Assembly (NCBI GenBank): GCA_030448005.1
Contig: JAUJNT010000003.1
Location: forward strand, 1 to 64,000
From: Thermoleophilaceae bacterium
GTDB taxonomy: Bacteria; Actinomycetota; Thermoleophilia; Solirubrobacterales; Thermoleophilaceae
DNA: 64,000 bases
Direction of reading: 5' to 3'
Shown: positions 34,584 through 43,656 of the stretch, piece by piece
Layout: the number at the start of each line of letters is the position of its first letter
Numbering within the stretch: position 1 is the stretch's first letter
Program-made: the position numbers and the translations under genes
The notes under the pieces: generated by a model
Told to the model about the DNA's origin: nothing
Seen by the model: only the letters and a program-made list of their open reading frames with translations
Databases searched by the model: none

Positions 34584-35213
34584 ATGCTGCCCGCGCTGCT
34601 AGTCCTCGCGCTCGTCGCGGCCGTCCTTGCCGGACCGGTGGCGGCCCGTGCATTCAGGCGGTGGCGTACCCGCCGCGCGGCGGCCCGCCGCGGGCTGCCC
34701 CTCCCCCAGGAGGCCGCCTACGACCCGGGCCGGGAGCGCCGGGCCGAGCACCGCGCCCGCGAGTTGCTGCGCTCCTGCGTGAACGATGAGGAATGGGCGA
34801 TGTATCGCGACCTCGGCTTCATCAGGGTGCCGGGCCGCTATCTCGGGGACAGTCACCGAGGCCACGAGACCCGTGGCGGTCAAGCCGCCCGCCGTCCTCC
34901 GTACGCATACCTGCTGTACCCGCACAAGCCGATCGTCGCCTACGTGCCGCAGACGGGCCGGCTCCTCAGCGAGTACTGCGTTGAGTTCCCCGATATCAGC
35001 GGTGATGGCCGGTCGCGCCTTCCGGCGTCCGACGACGTCCTGGCCAAGTGGATGGCGCTCACCTCCGACGAGGCCCGCGTGATCGGGCAGGCCAACATGC
35101 ACCACGCCGGGAGACAGCTCGACCCCCAGCGCGTGCGCCGGGACCTGTGGCGCCTGTCCGAGTGGGAGCGCCGGCGCAGCGATCCGGGCTCGGTCCGGGC
35201 GCGGAGCACATGA
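34584..35213 (+). CDS. Membrane-anchored protein of unknown function
   Basis: 209 residues. An N-terminal hydrophobic helix ([20 protein letters not shown]) is followed by a basic stretch and a soluble domain with a conserved-looking core ([45 protein letters not shown]). No family is recognised. Its stop overlaps the ilvD start (ATGA), so it is translationally coupled to branched-chain amino-acid synthesis, though the functional link is unknown. Confidence 0.7.
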   Translation: MLPALLVLALVAAVLAGPVAARAFRRWRTRRAAARRGLPLPQEAAYDPGRERRAEHRARELLRSCVNDEEWAMYRDLGFIRVPGRYLGDSHRGHETRGGQAARRPPYAYLLYPHKPIVAYVPQTGRLLSEYCVEFPDISGDGRSRLPASDDVLAKWMALTSDEARVIGQANMHHAGRQLDPQRVRRDLWRLSEWERRRSDPGSVRARST

Positions 35214-36904
35214 TCGGGGACGCCCCGACGCGGGGCGCGAGCACGCGCGCCCGCAGCCGCGCACAGCTCGACGGCCCCGACCGCGCCCCGACGCGGGCCT
35301 ACCTCAAGGGCATCGGCTACGACGACGAGGCGCTCCGGCGCCCCATCGTCGGCATAGCCAACACGTGGACGGAGGCCATGCCGTGCAACTTCCACCTCCG
35401 CCGCCTGGCCGAGCGCGTCAAGGACGGCGTGCGGGCAGCCGGCGGCACGCCGATGGAGTTCAACACCGTGGCGGTGTCCGACGGCATCGCGATGGGCACG
35501 GAGGGGATGAAGACCTCACTGGTGAGCAGGGAGGTGATCGCCGACTCGATCGAGCTCGTGGCGCGCGGCCACCTCTTCGACGCCGTCATAGCCCTGTCGG
35601 GCTGCGACAAGACGATCCCCGGGTGCGTCATGGCCCTCGCCCGGCTCGACCTGCCCTGCCTCATGCTGTACGGAGGCTCGATCGCGCCCGGGAGTTTCCG
35701 CGGTAAGGACGTGACGATCCAGGAGGTCTTCGAGGCCGTCGGGGCACACGCCTCCGGCAACATGTCCGACGAGGACCTGGCCGAGCTCGAATCGGTCGCC
35801 TCCCCGGGCGCCGGCGCGTGCGGTGGTCAGTTCACGGCCAACACGATGGCGATGGCCTTCGAGCTGCTCGGCATCTCGCCCATGGGCAGCTCGATGGTGC
35901 CGGCCGAGGAGGGAAAGAAGGGTCAGGTTGCCGAGGACTGCGGCCATCTCGTGCTAGAGCTGCTGGAGCGCGATTTTCGGCCCCGCAGCGTGATCACCAA
36001 GGCCTCGCTGGAGAACGCGATCGCCGGGGTGGCGATGACGGGCGGCTCCACCAACGCGGTGCTGCACCTCCTTGCGGTGGCCAGCGAGGCGGGGGTGGAG
36101 CTCTCGATCGACGACTTCGACCGGTTGGCATGGATAACCCCCTTGCTCGCCGATCTGAAGCCCTTCGGCCGCTACGTGGCCCCGGACCTGTGGCGGGCGG
36201 GCGGCGTGCCGCTAGTGGCGGCGCGACTCGCCGAGGCGGGACTGCTGCACGGCGAAGCCGTCACCGTGACCGGTCGCACGATCGGTGAGGAGGCGGCCTC
36301 CGCCGAGGAGGCCGACGGACAGTCGGTCGTTCGCCAACTGCGCGAGCCTCTTGCCCCGAATGGCGGCTTTGCGATCCTGCACGGCAACCTCGCCCCAGAC
36401 GGCTGCGTGGTGAAGCTCGCCGGCCACGGGCGCAGGCAACAGCGTGGCCAGGCCCGCGTGTTCGAGTCCGAGGAGGATGCCTTCGCCGCTGTGAAGGCGG
36501 GCTTGATCGCGGCCGGTGAAGTCGTGGTCATCCGCAACGAGGGGCCCGCCGGCGGACCTGGCATGCGCGAGATGCTCGCGGTCACGGCAGCGATCCAGGG
36601 TGAGGGGCTGGGCGACTCGGTGGCGCTCCTCACCGACGGCCGCTTCTCGGGAGCCACTCACGGGTTCATGGCCGGCCACGTGGCGCCCGAGGCCATCCGC
36701 GGCGGCCCGATCGCCGCCGTGCGGGACGGGGACACCGTGGTCTTCGACGTGGAGGGCCGCGAGCTGAACGTGGAGCTCTCCGAGGAGGAGATCGCAGAGC
36801 GCGTCGCGGCCTACGTGGCGCCCGTGCCCCGCTACGAGACCGGCGTGCTCGGCAAGTACGCCCGCCACGTGGGCTCGGCCGCGCAGGGCGCACTCACCAG
36901 CTGA
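35210..36904 (+). CDS. ilvD: Dihydroxy-acid dehydratase
   Basis: 564 residues. Iron-sulfur ligands lie in [24 protein letters not shown] and [16 protein letters not shown], the three-cysteine pattern of IlvD/Edd dehydratases. [24 protein letters not shown] near the C-terminus is the second family signature. It catalyses the third step of valine and isoleucine synthesis. The ATG at 35210 overlaps the upstream membrane-protein gene; longer in-frame starts are unlikely. It is convergent with the following hydrolase gene. Confidence 0.97.
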   Translation: MIGDAPTRGASTRARSRAQLDGPDRAPTRAYLKGIGYDDEALRRPIVGIANTWTEAMPCNFHLRRLAERVKDGVRAAGGTPMEFNTVAVSDGIAMGTEGMKTSLVSREVIADSIELVARGHLFDAVIALSGCDKTIPGCVMALARLDLPCLMLYGGSIAPGSFRGKDVTIQEVFEAVGAHASGNMSDEDLAELESVASPGAGACGGQFTANTMAMAFELLGISPMGSSMVPAEEGKKGQVAEDCGHLVLELLERDFRPRSVITKASLENAIAGVAMTGGSTNAVLHLLAVASEAGVELSIDDFDRLAWITPLLADLKPFGRYVAPDLWRAGGVPLVAARLAEAGLLHGEAVTVTGRTIGEEAASAEEADGQSVVRQLREPLAPNGGFAILHGNLAPDGCVVKLAGHGRRQQRGQARVFESEEDAFAAVKAGLIAAGEVVVIRNEGPAGGPGMREMLAVTAAIQGEGLGDSVALLTDGRFSGATHGFMAGHVAPEAIRGGPIAAVRDGDTVVFDVEGRELNVELSEEEIAERVAAYVAPVPRYETGVLGKYARHVGSAAQGALTS

Positions 36905-36928
36905 CGAGGCACGCCCTCGGACGAAGAT

Positions 36929-37975
36929 TCAAACGGAGGGGTCGCGCTCCCGGGCGTCACCCGAGCCGTTCGAGCCACCCGGCGCGACGTCCATCTGCTC
37001 CTCGGGCTCAGCTTCGAGATCGCCCTCCTCGACGTCGTACTCGAGAAACTCTGCGAGGAGCTTGTTGAAGGCGGCGGGCCGCTCGAACATCGGCACGTGA
37101 CCGGTGTCCTCGATGATCACCTTCCGCGCTCCGTCGATCATCGAGATGAACGCGTCCGCGTCCTTCACGGGGATGATCATGTCCTTCTCGCCCCAGATCA
37201 CGATGGTCGGCGCGCCAATCTGCGGGATCCGGTCGCGGAAGTCGTATTCGAGGGTGGCCCTCAACGCGTGCTCGAAGCCGGGCTTGTCCGCACCCTTCAT
37301 GAGCGCCTCAAACATAGCGTCCGCCTTGATGCGGCTCGGGTGGCGGACGATCAGGCTCATGATCCAGTGCCGCAGCACCGGCCGCCGCGCGATCCACTGC
37401 TTCTGGGCGATGTTCGCGGTGGTCAGAAAGGCCGCCACCTTGCCGGCGGCCATGGCCGGCCGTCGGGCCACGTCGATCTGCGAGACGCCTGCGGAGGAGA
37501 TGAGCATCAGGCGGTCGACCACCTCGGGCGCGCGGATGGCGACCTCCGCCGCGACGAAGCCGCCCATGGAGTTGCCGACGACGACGGCAGGGGCCAGATC
37601 GAGGCGGCGGCAGACATCCGCCACGAAGTTTCCGTAGAGCTCGATCGAGATCTTCTCCCGCGGCATCTCGCTCATCCCCTGTCCCGGCAGGTCCATCGCG
37701 ACGACACGTCGCTCCTGCGCGAAGCGCGGGATGTTCTCGAGCCAGTTCTGCCACTGGCCGCTCAGGCCATGCACGAAGACCATCGGCCTCGAGTCGCCCT
37801 GCTCGCCAATGTCCACGTAGTTGACCGAGGTGCCGTCGATCTCGATCTTGTGCAGGTGAGCCGGCCAGTCGATCTCCCGCCAGTCAGGCGGATCGGTCGC
37901 CCCGTAGTCCTCACCGGCGTTGCGGGCTGACCGCGGAAGAGCGGGGGGGACTCGGGAGGGAAGGATTGTCTTCAT
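36929..37975 (-). CDS. Alpha/beta hydrolase
   Basis: 348 residues from ATG 37975. Motifs are FVHGLSGQWQNW (oxyanion loop), AMDLPGQGMSEMP, the nucleophile elbow VVGNSMGGFVA (Ser about 148), WGEKDMIIPVKDA (Asp) and EDTGHVPMFERP (His). There is no signal peptide. The C-terminal 30 residues are acidic and disordered. The substrate is unknown; it is divergent from an acyltransferase gene, so a lipid or polyhydroxyalkanoate-type ester is possible. Confidence 0.88.
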   Translation of the reverse strand: MKTILPSRVPPALPRSARNAGEDYGATDPPDWREIDWPAHLHKIEIDGTSVNYVDIGEQGDSRPMVFVHGLSGQWQNWLENIPRFAQERRVVAMDLPGQGMSEMPREKISIELYGNFVADVCRRLDLAPAVVVGNSMGGFVAAEVAIRAPEVVDRLMLISSAGVSQIDVARRPAMAAGKVAAFLTTANIAQKQWIARRPVLRHWIMSLIVRHPSRIKADAMFEALMKGADKPGFEHALRATLEYDFRDRIPQIGAPTIVIWGEKDMIIPVKDADAFISMIDGARKVIIEDTGHVPMFERPAAFNKLLAEFLEYDVEEGDLEAEPEEQMDVAPGGSNGSGDARERDPSV

Positions 37976-38052
37976 CGACACATACCGTACCGCTGATCGC
38001 GCTCGACCGCTGAGCTGCCCGGGCGCCCCACACGTGCCAGAATCGACACGCA

Positions 38053-38961
38053 ATGGCCGACTCCCCGCGCACTCCCCTCGCCGTCCAGGATCAAACCGCT
38101 CCAGCCGCGGCGCCCGCGCCGCCGCTGCCGGCCGTGCGTGAAGAGGACCTGCGCCGGCACCTCCCGGGCGTCGAGCCGGAGCGCACCCTGACCGACTGGG
38201 GTCGCTCGGAGCGGGTCGAGGGGCTCCTTGACAAGACCCTCATCGAGTTCTATTACCGGTACTGGTTCCGAGCGGAGGTGGAGGGGATCGAGAACGTGCC
38301 GGCCGCCGGCGGCGCGCTCCTTGTGTCGAATCACTCAGGTGCGCTGCCGCCCGACGCCGCCATGATCGGGAAGGCGATCCGGGAAGAGCACCCGCGGCCG
38401 CGGCCGCTCAACATCACCGTCGAGCACTTCTTCAAGGGCTATCCCGGTTTCTCGATGCTGATTCCCAAGATCGGCTGCGTCGCTGCGCATCCCGCAAACG
38501 TGCATCGGCTCCTGTACGACGAGGGACAGCTCGTGCTGGTCTTCCCGGAGGGTCGCAAGGGCACCGAGAAGCTCTACAAGGACCGCTACCGGCTGCGCCG
38601 GTTCGGACGGGGCGGTTTCGTGGAGGCGGCCATGCGCGCCCGCGCGCCGATCGTCCCGGTGTGTGTGGTGGGAGCGGAGGAGGCCCAGCCGGTATTCGCC
38701 CAGTCGAAGCTGCTGAAGCGCATGACCGGACTGATCTACGTACCGCTCACGCCCACCTTCCCGCACCTGGGCCCGCTCGGCATGCTCGCCTTCCTTCCCG
38801 CCAAGTTCAAGCTCCGCTTCCTCGAGCCGATCCACTTCGACGAGGAGGGATTGCACGAGGACAAGGCGCTCGTGCAGACCACCGCCCACGAGATCCGCGC
38901 ACGGATCCAGGAGAACCTGTTCGAGATGATCGCCAAGCGCAAGTCCGTCTGGTTCGGGTAG
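38053..38961 (+). CDS. PlsC-like phospholipid/glycerol acyltransferase
   Basis: 302 residues. The acyltransferase motifs are SNHSGALPPDAAM (NHx(n)D-type, about 96) and VFPEGRKGTEKLY (about 164), with the surrounding AHPANVHRLL. A Pro/Ala-rich N-terminus of about 35 residues precedes them. It probably acylates a glycerolipid at the inner membrane. The SDR epimerase gene starts 7 nt downstream; the two are commonly paired in actinobacteria and presumably act on the same lipid or glycan. Confidence 0.88.
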   Translation: MADSPRTPLAVQDQTAPAAAPAPPLPAVREEDLRRHLPGVEPERTLTDWGRSERVEGLLDKTLIEFYYRYWFRAEVEGIENVPAAGGALLVSNHSGALPPDAAMIGKAIREEHPRPRPLNITVEHFFKGYPGFSMLIPKIGCVAAHPANVHRLLYDEGQLVLVFPEGRKGTEKLYKDRYRLRRFGRGGFVEAAMRARAPIVPVCVVGAEEAQPVFAQSKLLKRMTGLIYVPLTPTFPHLGPLGMLAFLPAKFKLRFLEPIHFDEEGLHEDKALVQTTAHEIRARIQENLFEMIAKRKSVWFG

Positions 38962-38968
38962 CCGAGCG

Positions 38969-40444
38969 ATGCCCTCCAAGCGCGTCCTCATCACGGGCCT
39001 CTCCACCTACTGGGGTGGGCGCCTGGCACTGGCGCTCGAAAGGGATCCGTCGATCGAGGCGATCGTGGGTGTGGACAACGAGGAGCCGAGCGTGGAGTTC
39101 GAGCGCACGGAGTACGTGAAGGTGGGCGCGCAGCACGCCCTGCTGCGGCGCGTCGTGGAGGCCGCGGAGATCGACACCGTGGTGGACACCCGCCTCGTCG
39201 TGGACTCGAGCACGACCTCTTCGCGGAAGGCCCACGAGAACAACGTGATCGGCACGATGAACATCCTGGCGGCCTGCAGCGGGAGGAGCTGCTGCGTGCG
39301 CAAGTTCATCTTCAAGTCCTCCACCCACTTCTACGGGTCAGAGCAGGACGATCCCGCCTTCTTCGACGAGACGATGGGCCGCCCGCACGCGCCCCGCACG
39401 CCGATCGAGCGCGACATCCTCGAGGCGGAGTCCTCCGTGGCGGAGTTCGCCGACAAGAACCCGGGCGTGACGGTCACGATCCTGCGCGTCGCCAACGTGC
39501 TCGGACCAGCCGTGCGCACCTCGCACATCGACCTCTTCTCGCTTCCCGCGGTGCCGGTGATCCTCGGCTTCGACCCCCGCTTCCAGTTCGTGCACGAGGA
39601 CGACGTCGTCCACGGACTCGAGCACGTGGTGCAGCGCCAGCTTCCGGGCGTCTTCAACCTGGCGGCCGACGGCGTGCTCACGCTCTCGGAGGTGGCGGGG
39701 CTGCTGGGCAAGCCCTACGCGCCCATCCTCCCGCCGTGGGGGACCGGTTTGGTGGCGGGGCTGGCCGGCCGGCTCGGGGTGAAGATCCCGGCGGAGATGC
39801 TCAACCAGCTGCGGTTCGGCCGCGGGGTGGACAACAGGCGCCTGAAGGCGTGCGGGTTCGAGTACGGCTACACGAGTCGCGAGGCGGTGCTCAAGCTCGG
39901 CGAGCACCTGCGCCTGCATCCCCTCCTGCGAAGCAACGCCGAGCCCTACCGCTACGAGCGTGAGGTCGAGGAGTTCCTGCGCTGGAGCCCCAACGTGCGT
40001 AGCTCGAGGCTCGAGGACAGCGGCGGGCTCACGCGCGAGCAGCTCGTCGCGCTCCAGCGGCTGCTGTCCGCATACGACCCGCCAGCGGACCCCGGGGCCG
40101 CGATCGGGGACGCGCGCGGCGGTGAGGCCGGGCCCGATGAGGGAGACGGCAAGTCAGCCGGTGAGGCCGTGCCCGATGAGGGGGACGGCAAGTCAGCCGG
40201 CGAGGCCGTGCCCGAGACCGAGGCCCGTCCCTCCTCGCGTCCGCTCGTCGAGGTGCCGCCCCCCTCGCCTCCGGTGGACCACTACGACGACCTGGGCTCG
40301 GAGGAGATCATCTCCCTGCTCGGATCGCTCGATGGCGAGGGCCTCACCGCGCTGCGCGAGCACGAGCGCGAGCACCGCGGGCGTGAGGCCGTCATCGGCG
40401 CGATCGACTCCGTTCTGGACCGTCAGGCGGCCGCCCGGCGCTGA
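38969..40444 (+). CDS. NAD-dependent epimerase/dehydratase (extended SDR) with repeat-bearing tail
   Basis: 491 residues. The N-terminal SDR domain has VLITGLSTYWGGRLALAL (a modified GxxGxxG), NNVIGTMNILAAC, SSTHFYGS and downstream HEDDVVHGLEHV. Residues beyond about 330 are not part of the fold. They include two consecutive copies of a 13-residue DEGDGKSAGEAVP unit and a Pro-rich linker, then a helical C-terminus (EEIISLLGSLDGEG). The usual YxxxK is replaced by a different arrangement, so the reaction is uncertain. It is coupled to the acyltransferase. Confidence 0.82.
   Translation: MPSKRVLITGLSTYWGGRLALALERDPSIEAIVGVDNEEPSVEFERTEYVKVGAQHALLRRVVEAAEIDTVVDTRLVVDSSTTSSRKAHENNVIGTMNILAACSGRSCCVRKFIFKSSTHFYGSEQDDPAFFDETMGRPHAPRTPIERDILEAESSVAEFADKNPGVTVTILRVANVLGPAVRTSHIDLFSLPAVPVILGFDPRFQFVHEDDVVHGLEHVVQRQLPGVFNLAADGVLTLSEVAGLLGKPYAPILPPWGTGLVAGLAGRLGVKIPAEMLNQLRFGRGVDNRRLKACGFEYGYTSREAVLKLGEHLRLHPLLRSNAEPYRYEREVEEFLRWSPNVRSSRLEDSGGLTREQLVALQRLLSAYDPPADPGAAIGDARGGEAGPDEGDGKSAGEAVPDEGDGKSAGEAVPETEARPSSRPLVEVPPPSPPVDHYDDLGSEEIISLLGSLDGEGLTALREHEREHRGREAVIGAIDSVLDRQAAARR
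40134..40211 (+). repeat. 39-bp in-frame tandem repeat, two copies
   Basis: Two copies of a 39-nt unit, nearly identical, encode DEGDGKSAGEAVP twice in the disordered tail of the epimerase. Copies differ only at synonymous-looking positions. Confidence 0.7.
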
Positions 40445-40537
40445 CCGGCAGTCATCCGTTTCGCGAGCGGGCGCGTATGCACTCGCAACGGTGGTTGCAA
40501 TGGCACGATTGGGCTACGCCACAAAGGGTAGGAGGTC

Positions 40538-40543
40538 TACAAT
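40538..40543 (+). promoter_or_regulatory. -10 box before the L,D-transpeptidase gene
   Basis: TACAAT 33 nt before the ATG at 40577. No good -35 is visible at 16-18 bp. Confidence 0.3.
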
Positions 40544-40576
40544 CGGTTGGCGCGCCGCCTCCGGGCACGATTACTC

Positions 40577-41611
40577 ATGGGACAAAAGTCATTCATCGCC
40601 ATCGCCGTCGTTGTGGTCGCGCTCGTTCTCGGCGGGGTGGCCGCCTACGCCTATGACTCCTCGAACGAGGATCGCATCGCCAACGGCGTCACCGTTGCGG
40701 GCGTGGACGTGGGCGGGCTCGGCCCCGAGGAGGCTCAGGCCAGGGTAAGGCGCCAGGTGGCCGATCGCCTGGAGCAGCCCATCACCGTGACCCACGGGCC
40801 GAAGCGATTCTCCCTGTCGGCGGAGGGTGCCGGCCTGCGCACCGATGTCGGCGGCATGGTGGACGAGGCACTCGCGGCAAGTCGCCAGGGCAACATCTTC
40901 AGCCGCGTGGCCCGTGACGTGACCGGCGGTGAGGAGGACGCCCGGGTGAGGGTCCGGGTGAGCTACTCGAAGGCCGCAGCGGCTCGTCTGGTGGACCGGG
41001 TGCGGAAGGGCGTCAACCGCCCCGCCCAGGACGCCAAGCTGAACTTCCCCAGCCTGACGCAGGTCAGCGAGAAGGATGGCACCGAGGTCGAGACGGCAAA
41101 GCTCGAGCGGCGGGTGAAGACCGCCCTGCTCACGCCGGGCGGGCACCGTGAGATCGAGGCGCCCACCGCGGTGACGAAGGCCAAGGTGACGAAGGAGCAG
41201 CTCACAGCCCGCTATCCGGCGCTGATCGTCGTGGACCGAGGCGCCTTCCAACTACGCTTCTACCGGAACCTGAAGCTAGCGAAGAGCTACAAGATCGCCG
41301 TCGGGAAGGCGGGCCTCGAGACGCCCGCCGGGCTCTACCGCATCCAGAACAAGGCGGTGAACGCGGCATGGAGCGTGCCCAACTCCGCGTGGGCCGGCAG
41401 CCTGGCAGGCACGGTCATTCCCGGTGGCGCTCCCAACAACCCGCTCAAGGCCCGCTGGATGGGCATCTTCGACGGCGCCGGCATCCACGGCACGGATCAG
41501 GTGGGCTCGCTCGGGACCGCTGCCTCCCACGGTTGCGTGAGGATGGCCATCCCGGACGTGATCGAGCTCTACGACAAGGTCGAGGTGCAGACCCCGGTCT
41601 ACGTCGCCTAG
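40577..41611 (+). CDS. L,D-transpeptidase with N-terminal membrane anchor
   Basis: 344 residues. A membrane helix or signal anchor (FIAIAVVVVALVLGGVAAYAY) is followed by a VanW/PG_binding_4-type region (NGVTVAGVDVGGLGPEEAQARV). The C-terminal YkuD domain has IHGTDQVGSLGTAASHGCVRM; the Cys is the catalytic residue. It would form 3-3 peptidoglycan cross-links outside the membrane. It may functionally back up the frameshifted copy at 15 kb. The ATG 40577 was preferred to one ten codons earlier because it sits next to the anchor. Confidence 0.93.
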   Translation: MGQKSFIAIAVVVVALVLGGVAAYAYDSSNEDRIANGVTVAGVDVGGLGPEEAQARVRRQVADRLEQPITVTHGPKRFSLSAEGAGLRTDVGGMVDEALAASRQGNIFSRVARDVTGGEEDARVRVRVSYSKAAAARLVDRVRKGVNRPAQDAKLNFPSLTQVSEKDGTEVETAKLERRVKTALLTPGGHREIEAPTAVTKAKVTKEQLTARYPALIVVDRGAFQLRFYRNLKLAKSYKIAVGKAGLETPAGLYRIQNKAVNAAWSVPNSAWAGSLAGTVIPGGAPNNPLKARWMGIFDGAGIHGTDQVGSLGTAASHGCVRMAIPDVIELYDKVEVQTPVYVA

Positions 41612-41823
41612 CGGCGCGACTCGACCCGGATCTCATCCTTCGGCACCGCTTCCCAGCCGGCCTCCTCCAGGGAGGCCTGCCTTCCCGTGTGGCGAAAGCA
41701 GAGGGTGCCTATGAACACTCCCCGCTCCCGCTTTCGCAGCACGGCGTACCACATCGTGGACGCATCCCTGGGACCCCGGATCGGGTGCCACGGCCGGTGG
41801 GGAATCTCCTCCTCGTCGGCCAT
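41608..41823 (-). CDS. Small hypothetical protein, convergent with the L,D-transpeptidase
   Basis: 71 residues from ATG 41823. Central strands (STMWYAVLRKRERGVFIGTLCFRH) and an acidic-basic C-terminus are visible; no family is recognised. Its stop overlaps the transpeptidase stop by 4 nt. A GTG 12 codons upstream is another possible start. It is divergent from xerC. Confidence 0.5.
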   Translation of the reverse strand: MADEEEIPHRPWHPIRGPRDASTMWYAVLRKRERGVFIGTLCFRHTGRQASLEEAGWEAVPKDEIRVESRR

Positions 41824-41872
41824 GCCCGCGTCCACGAGCTGCCGCCGGGTGGCCACCCGTCCATCCTGAGTA

Positions 41873-42793
41873 TTGACGAAGAACACCGACACGCAGGCGC
41901 TAAAGCCTAGTTGGACGCACGCGCTGCGGGACTTCGACACGGCGCTGCGGACGCAGGGCATGGCCGAGAAGACCCGCCGCGCCTACGGCGTGGACCTCGG
42001 GCAGCTGGCCGAGTGGGCGTCAGGGTATGCGCTCGACCCCGGCCAGCTCGACTACCGCCGACTGCGCCGCTTCGCGGGAGTGCTGTCCGAGCGAGGGGCC
42101 TCGAGGTCCACGGTGGCGCGCAAGCTGGCAGCGATCCGGTCCTTCTACAGGGTGCTCGTCCAGCGCGGAGAGCTCGAGGCCAGTCCCGCCGACCTTGTGT
42201 CGAGCCCCAAGCGCGACTCCTACCTGCCGGCGGTGCTGAAGGACGGGGAGGTGGCCTCGGTGCTCGACGGCATGCCGGTCTCGACGCCCCTCCTGCTGCG
42301 CGACAGGGCGATGCTCGAGCTCGCCTACTCCGCCGGCCTGCGGGCGGAGGAGCTCGTGAACCTCGACGTGACGAGCCTCGACCGCGACGCCGAGCAGCTG
42401 CGAGTGGAGGGCAAGGGGCAGAGGACCAGGATCGTTCCTGCCGGAGAACCTGCCTGGAAGGCGATTGACGCCTACCTCGAACGCGCCCGCCCGGCACTGG
42501 CGGGCATCGCCGACGAGCCGGCGCTGCTGCTCTCAAAGAGCGGCAGGCGGCTCTCCACGTCAGATGTCCGTCGCAGGCTCGCGCTCGCCATGCGCCGTGC
42601 CGCCGTGCAGTCCGGCGTGTCGCCGCACACCCTCCGGCATTCTTTCGCGACCCACCTGCTCGAGGGCGGTGCAGACCTCCGCGCGATCCAGGAGCTGCTC
42701 GGGCATGCCTCGATAAGCACGACTCAGACGTACACTCGGGTAGAGTCGCAGCGGCTGGGGCAAGCCTATGCGCGGGCACATCCCCGCGCCTGA
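41873..42793 (+). CDS. xerC: Tyrosine recombinase XerC/XerD
   Basis: 306 residues from TTG. The N-terminal SAM-like core-binding domain is at about 12-100. The catalytic domain has SAGLRAEEL (Arg), HTLRHSFATHLLEGG (His-x-x-Arg), LGHASISTTQTYT (His and Tyr nucleophile). It resolves chromosome dimers at dif. The neighbours dprA (upstream) and the whiG-type sigma (directly downstream) match actinobacterial order. A later ATG would truncate the core-binding domain. Confidence 0.94.
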   Translation: MTKNTDTQALKPSWTHALRDFDTALRTQGMAEKTRRAYGVDLGQLAEWASGYALDPGQLDYRRLRRFAGVLSERGASRSTVARKLAAIRSFYRVLVQRGELEASPADLVSSPKRDSYLPAVLKDGEVASVLDGMPVSTPLLLRDRAMLELAYSAGLRAEELVNLDVTSLDRDAEQLRVEGKGQRTRIVPAGEPAWKAIDAYLERARPALAGIADEPALLLSKSGRRLSTSDVRRRLALAMRRAAVQSGVSPHTLRHSFATHLLEGGADLRAIQELLGHASISTTQTYTRVESQRLGQAYARAHPRA

Positions 42794-42801
42794 GGACAGG
42801 G

Positions 42802-43599
42802 ATGGCATTGGAAACCAACGTCAAGGCGATCGAGCTAAAGGATCTCTGGCGCCGCTACAAGGACGACGGCGACCAGAGAGCCCGCGAGCGGCTGGTGCTC
42901 GCCTACGCCCCGCTCGTCAAGTACGTGGCGGGACGCATGTCCAGCGGCCTGCCGGCGCACGTCGAGGAGGCGGACCTCATCTCCTACGGGCTGCTCGGGC
43001 TGATCTCGGCGATCGAGCGCTTCGACCCCGGCCGCGACATCCGCTTCGAGACCTTCGCGATCACCCGCGTCAAGGGGTCGATCATCGACGAGCTGCGCTC
43101 GCTGGATTGGGTGCCGCGGTCGGTTCGCGCCAAGGCCCGCGAGATCGAACGTGCAAACGCAAAGCTCGAGCATCAGCTTCACCGCGCGCCGACCGACCAG
43201 GAGATGGCGGATGCGCTCGGCGTGTCCATGGACGAGTTCCAGGAGTCGCTCGTAAAGATCTCGAACTCGTCGGTCGTCGCCCTCGATGAGCTCTGGACCG
43301 TCTCTGACTCCTCCGGCGACACCGTCTCGCTGTTGGACACGATCCAGGACCCCGATGCGGTCGATCCCTCCCGTGAACTCGATCTGACCGACATGAAGGA
43401 CCGCCTGGCGGACGCCATCGCGCGGCTTCCGGAGCGAGAGAAGCTGGTCGTCGCTCTCTACTACTACGAGAACCTGACACTGCGCGAGATAGGCGAGGTG
43501 CTCGGAGTCACCGAGTCGCGGGTCTCTCAGCTTCACACGAAGGCCGTACTGCGGCTGAAGTCCCGGCTGCAGGGGGACTCCTTGGCGGAATCGGCCTAG
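42802..43599 (+). CDS. whiG: WhiG/FliA-family RNA polymerase sigma factor
   Basis: 265 residues. Region 2 reads LVLAYAPLVKYVAGRM, DLISYGLLGLISAIERFDPGRDIRFETFAITRVKGSIIDELR; region 3 and region 4 end with LTLREIGEVLGVTESRVSQLHTKAVLRL. It is an alternative sigma of the flagellar/sporulation class; in Streptomyces the orthologue in this position starts spore development. No flagellar or anti-sigma gene is in the window, so the regulon is unknown. GAGGACAGGG precedes the ATG. Confidence 0.92.
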   Translation: MALETNVKAIELKDLWRRYKDDGDQRARERLVLAYAPLVKYVAGRMSSGLPAHVEEADLISYGLLGLISAIERFDPGRDIRFETFAITRVKGSIIDELRSLDWVPRSVRAKAREIERANAKLEHQLHRAPTDQEMADALGVSMDEFQESLVKISNSSVVALDELWTVSDSSGDTVSLLDTIQDPDAVDPSRELDLTDMKDRLADAIARLPEREKLVVALYYYENLTLREIGEVLGVTESRVSQLHTKAVLRLKSRLQGDSLAESA

Positions 43600-43656
43600 A
43601 TCCCCACCCCGGTGCCGGGGTATGTTTCCCACGGGGAAATCGAGGAGAGGAGCCTG

